A stretch of DNA of 29,624 bases from a virus: IMG/VR virus record IMGVR_UViG_3300009164_000251, positions 1 through 29,624 of that record. One strand, written 5' to 3'. The position numbers were made by a program, and so were the translations under genes. This document shows, piece after piece, positions 21,062 through 26,711 of this stretch; the stretch's first letter is position 1; each line of letters starts with the position of its first letter. Under the pieces are notes generated by a model. That model made no database searches. It was not told where the DNA came from and saw only the letters and a program-made list of their open reading frames with translations.

Positions 21062-21162
21062 AAAAAAAGCCAGTCTGCGTAGGAGTGCAAATCTGGCTTT
21101 GGTTTTTTAACCCTAAAATAACCGAAGAACTCCTACCCCCTTCGCTTATTGTTTCGCAATAT
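21062..21162 (-). ncRNA. Structured leader with two hairpins whose loops are complementary
   Basis: The last hairpin has a 13-bp stem with one bulge (AAAGCCAG at 21100-21093 pairs with CTGGCTTT at 21073-21066; TTTGC at 21091-21087 pairs with GCAGA at 21078-21074), followed by a T run. Its whole 8-nt loop ACTCCTAC (21086-21079) is the exact complement of GTAGGAGT (21136-21129), which lies in the loop and upper stem of an upstream hairpin (CGAAG 21144-21140 with CTTCG 21127-21123). Further small hairpins are TATTG-CGAAA-CAATA (21161-21147) and GGTT-AAAA-AACC (21112-21101). The element fills the gap between the 88-aa gene and the replication gene and ends 12 nt from its ATG. It may act as an attenuator, a translation switch or a simple terminator. 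Confidence 0.65.
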
Positions 21163-21169
21163 AAATAAA

Positions 21170-21436
21170 TTATCTATTCTTGCATAATCTTTTTTCAAAG
21201 ATTCCAAAAAAATGCGGAAAATCTTGCTCAAACTTTCTAGCATAATCAGCGGTAAAATTATTGTTTACCTTAAATTGATCGTTGCGTTTAATTTTAGATT
21301 CCCATCTTATTCTTTCAAAAACCGATTTAGCTCCTACTTTAGTTTGTCCAGCCTCTACCATTTCGTGAGTATAGTAAACAAACTCTTTATAAATTCTAGG
21401 ATTTCTTTCTTGATATTGTTCGAACGTTTCTTTCAT
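21170..21436 (-). CDS. Unknown early protein (88 aa)
   Basis: The pattern is YQERNPRIYKEFVYYTHEMV (8-27), KVGAKSVFERIRWESKI (33-49), FKVNNNFTADYARKFEQDFP (55-74) and FFGIFEKRL (76-84). I have seen this family often in phages of several phyla, always as a hypothetical protein. The conserved aromatic and basic positions suggest a small helical, perhaps winged-helix-like, nucleic-acid-binding protein. Its stop is followed at once by the structured leader. No function can be given from sequence. Confidence 0.8.
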   Translation of the reverse strand: MKETFEQYQERNPRIYKEFVYYTHEMVEAGQTKVGAKSVFERIRWESKIKRNDQFKVNNNFTADYARKFEQDFPHFFGIFEKRLCKNR

Positions 21437-21524
21437 CTTGTCGTATAAGTTTTAGTTTTATGTAATTCTTATTTAGCTCTTTTGCTAAATGTGCTTGCCA
21501 TTGATTAAAGGTTATCTTTTCCAT
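21396..21524 (-). CDS. Possible very small protein (42 aa)
   Basis: Open frame from ATG 21524, 1 base after the stop of the 62-aa gene, to TAG 21398-21396. The product is basic and helical (begins MEKITFNQWQAHLAKELNKN). It overlaps the 88-aa gene by 41 bp. It would close the only gap between these two genes and couple their translation, but the long overlap and lack of a known family leave it less sure than the other small genes. Confidence 0.45.
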   Translation of the reverse strand: MEKITFNQWQAHLAKELNKNYIKLKLIRQDERNVRTISRKKS

Positions 21525-21525
21525 T

Positions 21526-21714
21526 TTAATTAGTATTTATTAACGCATCTTGCACCGCTTCCCAATAGTCTAAATCTTCGCCTAGAGTAACTCCTACAAG
21601 TAAATCGATATGAAGTATTGCGGAGGCTATTGCTTCTTCTTTGCTTTTCTTTGATCTAACTTGAGCGTTAGTAAAATGTTTAATTAGCTCGGTAGCTTTT
21701 TGCTTTGGTGTCAT
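21526..21714 (-). CDS. Unknown helical protein (62 aa)
   Basis: Begins MTPKQKATELIKHFTNAQVR and continues with KEEAIASAILHIDLLVGV and an acidic end (GEDLDYWEAVQDALINTN). The first helix plus the short AIASA...LHID segment recurs, to my memory, in many small Bacteroidetes phage proteins without known role. It overlaps the 135-aa gene by 35 bp. No membrane segment or metal-binding motif is visible. Confidence 0.7.
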   Translation of the reverse strand: MTPKQKATELIKHFTNAQVRSKKSKEEAIASAILHIDLLVGVTLGEDLDYWEAVQDALINTN

Positions 21715-22087
21715 TTGCGTAAGGGTTAGTAATAGTTAAATATTTAAATGCTCTTATATTTTCTTCGTCATTATCGGGAGAAACTATGTAAGGATATTTA
21801 GAATTTTGAATATAATGAATAAAATGATTTATATCCCATTTATCATCATTGTCATCTCTTACCCAAACTATATCTCCTTGATTTGGAGATTTTTCGGGTT
21901 CTTCTTGGCTAAATCCTTCAAAGGTATATTCCGTAAAAGATAATAATCTAGTTTCAAATATTAGAATTGGCTTATCATCATTTATAAATTTAATAGCAAA
22001 ATGAGATATAGATTCGTCTATTATAACTCCCCATCCATAACAAATATGGTAAACTTTATCTTCGATTTTAAATATTTTCTCGTTCAT
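21680..22087 (-). CDS. SH3/CarD-like small protein (135 aa)
   Basis: The N-terminal half has a strand-rich unit KIEDKVYHICYGWGVIIDES (about 6-25), with the GWG-V turn of a CarD/KOW/SH3-like beta barrel, then FAIKFINDDKPILIFETRLL. A second unit starts near 70 with GDIVWVRDDNDDKWDINHFI and ends in FKYLTITNP. The two halves look like two small beta-barrel units, a pattern I know from Bacteroidetes phages. CarD-like domains bind RNA polymerase, but here this is only fold resemblance. It overlaps both neighbours (20 and 35 bp). Confidence 0.65.
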   Translation of the reverse strand: MNEKIFKIEDKVYHICYGWGVIIDESISHFAIKFINDDKPILIFETRLLSFTEYTFEGFSQEEPEKSPNQGDIVWVRDDNDDKWDINHFIHYIQNSKYPYIVSPDNDEENIRAFKYLTITNPYANDTKAKSYRAN

Positions 22088-22262
22088 ATTCTTCCATTAT
22101 AAGTTTGATTTCTTCCATTACTTCGGGGTAATTAACTTTACCGTAAACCGTTTGTTGGATTATCGGTAAGCTCCACTCCCTTGCGCTAAAGGGTTGAATC
22201 CCCTTAGCGTTTAATCGATCAGCACATAGCTGATATAAATTCATTTTTTTGATCCTTTGCAT
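22068..22262 (-). CDS. Small HTH-like protein (64 aa)
   Basis: Begins MQRIKKMNLYQLCADRLNAK; a start at the second Met (22244) is possible. The pattern of LCADRLNAKGIQPFSAREWS, then IIQQTVYGKVNYPEVMEEI, looks like two helices with a W/GK turn followed by a final helix, as in small phage regulators with a helix-turn-helix. It overlaps the CarD-like gene by 20 bp. A DNA-binding regulator is a reasonable guess, not more. Confidence 0.6.
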   Translation of the reverse strand: MQRIKKMNLYQLCADRLNAKGIQPFSAREWSLPIIQQTVYGKVNYPEVMEEIKLIMEEYERENI

Positions 22263-22267
22263 TTTTT

Positions 22268-22597
22268 CTAATTAAAATTTTTATAAGGTTGTGAGCCTAT
22301 TACTTTTAAACCTTCCATTAATCGTTCATCACAATACCTAGTATAATCTTCGCTATTTGCAAAGTGTTGAACCGTTGAATAGTACCCACCTCGTTCGCCT
22401 TTTAAATCAAGCTTTAATACTTGTGGATAAACTTCTATCAATTGTTTAACTGGCTCTTCGGATATTAATTCAAATCCACTTTTTACCCATTCTTTGATAA
22501 ACGAATCATAATCCGATTCGGTATCAAGGTTTTTAGTAACCTTCCAAGTATTAGCTGGAGCTTTAAAAAACGTAAATGTTAGGTCTTGCTTATACAT
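22268..22597 (-). CDS. Unknown protein (109 aa)
   Basis: A mixed alpha/beta protein with aromatic-rich ends (LTFTFFKAPANTWKVTKNL near the start; YYSTVQHFANSEDYTRYCDE near 73-92). A conserved-looking acidic patch lies at about 25-50. I recognise no family. The gene begins 1 bp after the SSB-like stop and belongs to the recombination group, so a role in DNA metabolism is possible but not visible. Confidence 0.7.
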   Translation of the reverse strand: MYKQDLTFTFFKAPANTWKVTKNLDTESDYDSFIKEWVKSGFELISEEPVKQLIEVYPQVLKLDLKGERGGYYSTVQHFANSEDYTRYCDERLMEGLKVIGSQPYKNFN

Positions 22598-22598
22598 A

Positions 22599-22901
22599 TT
22601 AAAAAGGTAAATCTTTAGAAATTTCTTGAGCTATTGGATTTGGAATTTCGGGGGCATTTTGGCGAGGTAAATCCGAATCATAGATAACCTTTCCATTACC
22701 AATATAAACTTTTGGAGTTTTTGCTTCCCGCTCTTCTTTTGTTTGTGATATCCAAATAGAAGCATTGTTTCCGTATTGGTCGGGAGTGTCGTTTAAAGAG
22801 ATGGTAATATTTACCGATTCTTCGTTAGTACGTTTGTTCGTGTAGTGAACCAAGCCATTTAATTTAGACTTGTTAATTTGTGAGTTAATTAGCTTTCCCA
22901 T
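22599..22901 (-). CDS. SSB-like protein with acidic C-terminal tip (100 aa)
   Basis: Strand-rich N-terminal two thirds with NGLVHYTNKRTNEESVNITI (15-34) and NASIWISQTKEEREAKTPKV (46-65), then a Pro/Asn-rich linker and the ending EISKDLPF. The D-L-P-F tip closely resembles the D-I-P-F tail by which bacterial SSBs recruit partner proteins. The position 1 bp after the ERF gene supports a ssDNA-binding role. The OB-fold part is shorter than in E. coli-type SSB, so this may be a divergent form. A simple family match is not certain. Confidence 0.6.
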   Translation of the reverse strand: MGKLINSQINKSKLNGLVHYTNKRTNEESVNITISLNDTPDQYGNNASIWISQTKEEREAKTPKVYIGNGKVIYDSDLPRQNAPEIPNPIAQEISKDLPF

Positions 22902-22902
22902 T

Positions 22903-23424
22903 TTATTTATTGATTTGTTGTTTACGAGTTTTGAATGCTTCTAAGTCGCTAGGAGTTAGTGAGCTTTTAAATGTATTGTAAAGTATTCCTAGTTCGTCTT
23001 CGGTATGTACGTTAGGTAACATATCTAAGCGAAACTTTGGCGATTGTGCTACCGTTACACTTGATCCCGAAGCATCCGTATCCTTGTCTGTCACTAACCC
23101 AAGCATCGAGCTTAAAGCGTATCTTCTGAAGTACGTTACACCCGATCCGTAGCTCTGATATTCGTTCATAGCTCCCAACTTTACAAGCGGTATAGTAGTA
23201 AAGCTTTCTAGTTGTTCTCCACTCTCTACGTGGAAAAGAATAGTCTTAATCCCGTTGTCTTGTAATAGTTGAGTAAAACAAAGCTTATGCTTTTTAAGTA
23301 GCGGATTAATAACGCTAAAGATTTGAGGTAAGTCCGCATAGGTGTAGTTATGCCCCTTAGTGTCCTTGTGAATAATCGGGCATTCGTTTTGAAAATCCGA
23401 TAGTGCTTTAATTAAGTTTTTCAT
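22903..23424 (-). CDS. erf: ERF-family single-strand annealing protein (173 aa)
   Basis: ERF pattern: an N-terminal helix (MKNLIKALSDFQNECP), YTYADLPQIFSVINPLLKKH (27-46), FTQLLQDNG, and the central YQSYGSGVTYFRRYALSSML (89-108) followed by GLVTDKDTDA. ERF proteins form rings that anneal homologous single strands, used for genome circularisation and recombination, and act with SSB and RusA. Length and motifs are intact. The gene heads the recombination group after two very small genes, and its start overlaps the 53-aa gene by 17 bp. Confidence 0.92.
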   Translation of the reverse strand: MKNLIKALSDFQNECPIIHKDTKGHNYTYADLPQIFSVINPLLKKHKLCFTQLLQDNGIKTILFHVESGEQLESFTTIPLVKLGAMNEYQSYGSGVTYFRRYALSSMLGLVTDKDTDASGSSVTVAQSPKFRLDMLPNVHTEDELGILYNTFKSSLTPSDLEAFKTRKQQINK

Positions 23425-23569
23425 TTGAAATTATGTTTACAAGTTTAGAATTTGATTTGTAGCATTCGCTTTGTATTAAGTCCTTGACTTCCCAAAGGTT
23501 TGCATCGTACGACCAAGTCATAGTATATAAACCCGCTTGGTCTTGGAATTGTGCTTTTAAAACTTTCAT
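23408..23569 (-). CDS. Unknown small protein upstream of erf (53 aa)
   Basis: Open frame from ATG 23569 (overlapping the stop of the 36-aa gene in an ATGA junction) to TAA 23410-23408. The product begins MKVLKAQFQDQAGLYTMTWS and is mixed-charge without a membrane segment. Its end overlaps the erf start by 17 bp. The double overlap argues for translation. No family is recognised. Confidence 0.7.
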   Translation of the reverse strand: MKVLKAQFQDQAGLYTMTWSYDANLWEVKDLIQSECYKSNSKLVNIISNEKLN

Positions 23570-23676
23570 AGCCCTTGAACGATATAAAGAACTTGGAAGA
23601 TAATACCTACGAATGTAGCGACTAAGACTAACTCCGTTAAATCTTGTTTGTCAAAATTTTTAATGTAATCTCTCAT
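23566..23676 (-). CDS. Small single-pass membrane protein, first early gene (36 aa)
   Basis: Open frame from ATG 23676 to TGA 23568-23566. It has a charged N-terminus (MRDYIKNFDKQDLTE), then a hydrophobic segment LVLVATFVGIIFQVLYIV (about 17-34) that would span the membrane, ending in QGL. It is the first gene after the early promoter, about 34 nt from the likely transcription start, and ATGA-coupled to the next gene. The leader before it is A-rich without a Shine-Dalgarno. Early membrane proteins often alter the host envelope or exclude other phages, but nothing specific is visible. Confidence 0.7.
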   Translation of the reverse strand: MRDYIKNFDKQDLTELVLVATFVGIIFQVLYIVQGL

Positions 23677-23715
23677 TTTTTTGTTGTTTAGAATTAATTA
23701 CCCTTTTTGTTGAAA

Positions 23716-23750
23716 CAAAGATATGAGGTTTAACCCAATAAAAAAAATTC
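23716..23750 (-). promoter_or_regulatory. Early promoter, Bacteroidetes type
   Basis: A perfect TAnnTTTG box, TATCTTTG, lies at 23723-23716 on the minus strand, with a T-rich stretch about 20 nt upstream in place of a clear TTTG -33 box. Transcription would start near 23710 and serve the 36-aa, 53-aa, erf and following genes. It is the only perfect -7 box in this non-coding region. Confidence 0.6.
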
Positions 23751-23793
23751 TTTTTTAAATTTATTTATCTAACGGTCAATTATTTTTATTTAT

Positions 23794-23821
23794 TGTCACA
23801 CATTTATATAAAATTGTGACA
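23794..23821. promoter_or_regulatory. Dyad TGTCACA-N14-TGTGACA upstream of the early promoter
   Basis: Seven-base half-sites with a 14-bp AT-only-or-nearly spacer, about 70 bp upstream of the early -7 box and directly after the late terminator. The symmetric form suits an operator or a replication or activator site. No iterated array is present. No protein that binds it can be named. Confidence 0.5.
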
Positions 23822-23822
23822 C

Positions 23823-23857
23823 AAAAAAGCCCTAAGACATTATCCTAGAGCTTTTTA
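23823..23857 (-). terminator. Strong terminator at the end of the late region
   Basis: The minus strand gives AAAAAGCTCTAGGA, loop TAATG, TCTTAGGGCTTTTTT: a stem of about 14 bp with two G-T pairs and a T6 end. It lies about 43 bp after the metallophosphoesterase stop and closes the late transcript before the early promoter. A T run on the other strand would also make it work in reverse. Confidence 0.85.
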
Positions 23858-23899
23858 CACACAATTCTAAACCTATAACACTATGAAAAACAATCTAAT

Positions 23900-24889
23900 T
23901 TACACTATTCTACCATCTTTTATCATAATATTGGAAACTTTTGTTTTACCATTATTGATTTCTACCAATCCGAATCCGTGATTATGTTGAGCAAAAGGAT
24001 AATACTTAGGGGATAGTTGAGTTAAACAACCCATTGAGTAAGTATGAAAGAACTCTTTAAAGCCATTCTTTTTAGTTGTGCTTGTCGTTCTATGAACGTG
24101 ACCTATGATCGTGTTACAAAACGTTTTGTTAAACGTAGATTGGCTAGGATTCATCCCGCCAGCCATAACCTCGTGTCCGTGTAGTAATAGCAAGTCGGCT
24201 ATTTCCATACCTTGCCAATCGGGAACGTAAGTAATATTAAGCTTATCTAATCTAAAGAATTGCTCGAATTGCATCTCGTGTAATTGCGCAAACTCTTCCG
24301 CTTGATCGTTAAGATATCTTTGCCATCTATTCTCGTGGTTTCCCATCTTATAATAGATAGGAATTAAAGGAAAAATATCTCTTATCTTTTGTAAAAAATT
24401 TCGCCCCATCTCGATTTCACGAGGGAAGTCCCTCATATCTTTTTCCTTTTCGTGTCTACTTATTGCGTAGCAGTCTAGGACATCTCCTAGCAGAATTAGA
24501 CAATCGATTTTTTCTTCTCTTAAATGTTTAATTGCACAAGTCAAAGCCTCTAAAGAATGATAAGGAACGTGAATATCTGAAAGGATTCCTACCTTCTTAA
24601 AGTCATCCGTAAGCTTTAGGCTAGTATATTCTTTACCTAAGCTTTGCTCTATTCCGAAATTATCTACTTCGCTAAGGTCGAACGATTCTATTACCGCACT
24701 TGGTCGATTTTTTTTAAAATGCTCCGAGCGGTTGCTTACCGTAATACCCATTCTAGTTAAATGCCTATGAAAGTTTTCTTGAGATTCAAAGCCATAGCTT
24801 GCAAAGTTCTCACGTTCAAAGTCTACCCGAGTTAAATTGACCGAAAAGAAATGGTCTTTAATAGCTTGCGCCTTTTTATTTAATTGCAT
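23900..24889 (-). CDS. Calcineurin-like metallophosphoesterase (329 aa)
   Basis: Residues 98-329 carry the complete two-metal phosphoesterase set: D105-x-H107 (ILSDIHVPYH), GDVLD (135-139), GNHE (183-186), H237 and H239 (LLLHGHEV) and GHVH (263-266). The first 90 residues are a separate helical and polar domain (KKAQAIKDHFFSVNLTRVDF...) with the look of a DNA-binding or partner domain. Such enzymes cut phosphodiesters in nucleotides or DNA ends. Placed as the last late gene after the lysis genes, overlapping the u-spanin by 14 bp, it is away from the recombination genes. The substrate is unknown. Confidence 0.88.
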   Translation of the reverse strand: MQLNKKAQAIKDHFFSVNLTRVDFERENFASYGFESQENFHRHLTRMGITVSNRSEHFKKNRPSAVIESFDLSEVDNFGIEQSLGKEYTSLKLTDDFKKVGILSDIHVPYHSLEALTCAIKHLREEKIDCLILLGDVLDCYAISRHEKEKDMRDFPREIEMGRNFLQKIRDIFPLIPIYYKMGNHENRWQRYLNDQAEEFAQLHEMQFEQFFRLDKLNITYVPDWQGMEIADLLLLHGHEVMAGGMNPSQSTFNKTFCNTIIGHVHRTTSTTKKNGFKEFFHTYSMGCLTQLSPKYYPFAQHNHGFGLVEINNGKTKVSNIMIKDGRIV

Positions 24890-25331
24890 TTAATCCGAAT
24901 TTAAGATACAAATAAGCTACCAAAGCTATTAACTCAATAAGTAATAACCAAACTACCCACATAGGAACTCGGTACTTAATAACTTCTTTGTCTCGGTATT
25001 CAATCCATTTTACCTTTGAGTTACGATAGTTATTCTCTATCTCGTTTCTCATTGAATCAATATCGATTTGAGCTTGAATATTGCCACCTACGGAACGAAT
25101 TATAACCTTCCCTTGTGGTAGGACTAATTTACTATAAAAGTTGCTTAAAAGCCCACTTGAGTCGCAAGGGTTTACGATAGTTAAAGTATCGTGAATAGCC
25201 CTAAACTTTTCGACTATTTTCACGCTTTGTATAGTATCGATTCTGAGGACTTCTTTATACTCAGTAATAGATTTACTAGGCTTGCAAGATAAGAATCCAA
25301 CACAAGCCAAAAGAATAAGGAATTTTTGCAT
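24876..25331 (-). CDS. u-spanin-like lipoprotein with C-terminal membrane anchor (151 aa)
   Basis: An N-terminal lipoprotein signal (MQKFLILLACVGFLSCKPSK, probable lipidated Cys16) and a C-terminal transmembrane segment (MWVVWLLLIELIALVAYLYL, 124-143) enclose a periplasmic region of about 105 residues. A protein anchored by lipid to the outer membrane and by a helix to the inner membrane is the definition of a unimolecular spanin, which fuses the two membranes at the end of lysis. It lies 2 bp after the lysozyme gene. The F at -3 of the lipobox is not ideal. The sequence shows no homology I can name to known spanins, so the call is architectural. Confidence 0.7.
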   Translation of the reverse strand: MQKFLILLACVGFLSCKPSKSITEYKEVLRIDTIQSVKIVEKFRAIHDTLTIVNPCDSSGLLSNFYSKLVLPQGKVIIRSVGGNIQAQIDIDSMRNEIENNYRNSKVKWIEYRDKEVIKYRVPMWVVWLLLIELIALVAYLYLKFGLNAIK

Positions 25332-25333
25332 AT

Positions 25334-25789
25334 CTATGAGAAATAAAGGTTAGCCTCAGCTTGTCTTCTTAAAGTTAATCCTTTTAAGACAGTTCCATTA
25401 GCTTTGTTCCATTTCATAAACTCATCTGCTATGGTTACATCTAATGGATTAGCGTTTACCTTTTTGATTAAGGTAGATTTTTGTAAGTTACCATTGCCTA
25501 GATTATAAGCAAAAGAAGTGAGTGCATCGAAGTTCCCTTGAGATATGTCATCACGGCAAAATGAATCAACCGCTTTCTCATACGTTACCAATAAAAATTT
25601 AAGTAGTTCTTCAGCTTTCTCTTTTGTAATAGGAGTATCTGTTAATTTAACTTTTGTTCCATCTGGGTAATATGTATTACCAAAACCGATTGTAGGAATC
25701 GAGGCTGGACAAAGGTACGGCTTGAGTTTCAATCCCTCAAACTGCTTTATTAGGTCGAGACCTTTTTGGCTTAACTTCGTTATTTTCAT
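25334..25789 (-). CDS. Endolysin, GH24 lysozyme (151 aa)
   Basis: A T4-type muramidase. The catalytic Glu is in QFEGLKLKPYL (E18 from the chosen start), with C27 at the position of the T4 Asp and T33 in PTIGFGNTYYP. The E-8-C-5-T spacing is the E-C-T variant of the phage lysozyme triad. It hydrolyses the peptidoglycan backbone. No signal or membrane segment is present, so a holin is needed. I chose the ATG at 25789 (MKITKLSQKG); an upstream in-frame ATG at 25819 adds 10 hydrophobic residues that are atypical for the family. It overlaps the holin-like gene by 53 bp. Confidence 0.92.
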   Translation of the reverse strand: MKITKLSQKGLDLIKQFEGLKLKPYLCPASIPTIGFGNTYYPDGTKVKLTDTPITKEKAEELLKFLLVTYEKAVDSFCRDDISQGNFDALTSFAYNLGNGNLQKSTLIKKVNANPLDVTIADEFMKWNKANGTVLKGLTLRRQAEANLYFS

Positions 25790-26063
25790 CTGTAATATTA
25801 AGTTTAGATTTAAGTACACTATTTTCGCTTTTTAGGCTATGTACTTCGGCAGTCAAGATATCTATTTTATCACTTAATTCTTTTACTTTATCGCTCATAT
25901 CTTGCGCCATCTCTCGCCAAATTTTAATTGCTGCTTCGGTATTCGACAACTCCCCACCTTGTAAATCTACTTTCTCTTTTTTGCGTGTGCTAAAATAAGT
26001 TGCAATTGATGCAATTAAAGCCGTAAGAATATTAGTAAACCAGTCGGGTAGGGAGTTAAGCAC
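25737..26063 (-). CDS. Putative holin with one membrane segment and coiled coil (108 aa)
   Basis: A hydrophobic segment (WFTNILTALIASIATYFSTR, 8-27) is followed by RKKEKVDLQGGELSNTE, then a coiled coil (about 55-90, MSDKVKELSDKIDILTAEVH) and a basic tail. Short N-terminal-anchored proteins with this layout, just before a lysozyme gene, are common in Bacteroidetes phages and are generally taken as holins. It overlaps the lysozyme start and is followed by the u-spanin, giving a compact lysis cassette. A single membrane span would put it with class III-like holins. The call is from context and layout. Confidence 0.65.
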   Translation of the reverse strand: MLNSLPDWFTNILTALIASIATYFSTRKKEKVDLQGGELSNTEAAIKIWREMAQDMSDKVKELSDKIDILTAEVHSLKSENSVLKSKLNITDENNEVKPKRSRPNKAV

Positions 26064-26065
26064 CG

Positions 26066-26335
26066 TTAATCTTTTTTAAGTTTGTGTAAAATTTGAGCCT
26101 TTGCGATAATAGCGAAGTTTTCGTTATCCTTTACAAAGTTTTTAAACGTTTCTTGGTCGCTAGAATCTAAGTCTAATTCTTCTCCTTTATTAAGAGCTAA
26201 AGCCCACTCCCAGAATTTAAGTGCATCGCCCTTAGATTGTTGAACAAGTGAGTTAGCGACAAGCTTACCAGCGTTAGCGTTTTCAATGGCTTTGCCATCT
26301 AAATCTACTAGGTTAAAGTTTAAATCTATTTTCAT
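26066..26335 (-). CDS. Unknown protein (89 aa)
   Basis: An acidic, helical product (begins MKIDLNFNLVDLDGKAIENA; contains GDALKFWEWALALNKGEEL; ends KAQILHKLKKD). The pattern of a short N-terminal strand pair and three helices is one I have seen in small proteins after Bacteroidetes tail-fibre genes, without a known role; a chaperone for fibre assembly is possible. The gene stops 2 bp before the holin-like start. A hairpin lies 9 nt upstream of its start. Confidence 0.7.
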   Translation of the reverse strand: MKIDLNFNLVDLDGKAIENANAGKLVANSLVQQSKGDALKFWEWALALNKGEELDLDSSDQETFKNFVKDNENFAIIAKAQILHKLKKD

Positions 26336-26344
26336 TCTTTTGTT

Positions 26345-26362
26345 GTTTATTTCACTATAAAC
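26345..26362 (-). promoter_or_regulatory. Small hairpin with partial AACGTTTATA-like sequence
   Basis: Minus-strand GTTTAT (26362-26357), loop AGTGAA, ATAAAC (26350-26345), a 6-bp inverted repeat in the 54-bp gap before the 89-aa gene. Its left arm reads GCGTTTATAG, a one-base variant of the AACGTTTATA element. The role is unknown. Confidence 0.3.
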
Positions 26363-26389
26363 GCAATTAGATATTTTTTGTTTCTAAAT

Positions 26390-26710
26390 TTAGAAAGGCA
26401 AAGGATAAGCTACAATCTCAGGATACAAAAAGTTTTGAATTTGAGCATCCAAGTTAGCTTCGATTGCCTCGCAGTCTAGTAAAGCCGTAAGCCAAGATTC
26501 GACCATTTCTTTAGTGACCTCATCGTAAGGAGTGAAGCTTGCTTCGTGTGGTGCATCTACTTTTAATAAATTATAATAGTCTGCCGTAAAATGAATGACA
26601 TCTTCTTCGTATTGCTTTTGCGCTCTGTAATGAATTGTGCTAATTACTTTGTCCATTCCGTCAATGGAAGGGATAGAGTCTAATTGAGATATTACCCAGT
26701 TGAATGCCAT
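26390..26710 (-). CDS. DUF7936-like phage protein (106 aa)
   Basis: Begins MAFNWVISQLDSIPSIDGMD, with VISTIHYRAQKQYEEDVIHF (22-41) and the C-terminal pattern FTPYDEVTKEMVESWLTALL, then IEANLDAQIQNFLYPEIV. This matches the DUF7936 family I know from T4-like and other phages: WVISQLE..., a beta segment with H-R, TPFD-x-TKEQV-x-W, and an ANL-x-QI end. The function is not known. It is 1 bp after the fibre stop and could act in fibre assembly. Confidence 0.75.
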   Translation of the reverse strand: MAFNWVISQLDSIPSIDGMDKVISTIHYRAQKQYEEDVIHFTADYYNLLKVDAPHEASFTPYDEVTKEMVESWLTALLDCEAIEANLDAQIQNFLYPEIVAYPLPF

Positions 26711-26711
26711 A

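Noticed and set aside
21062-21162. A tRNA or tRNA-like gene in the structured leader
   Set aside because: The hairpins do not form a cloverleaf: there is no 7-bp acceptor stem, no T-loop sequence and no suitable anticodon arm. The structure is better read as two hairpins with complementary loops.
23883-23981. A 32-codon hydrophobic open frame on the plus strand starting at ATG 23883, overlapping the metallophosphoesterase end antisense
   Set aside because: It has no promoter-like sequence on the plus strand, lies just after a hairpin that would end plus-strand transcripts, and most of its codons are antisense to a certain gene.
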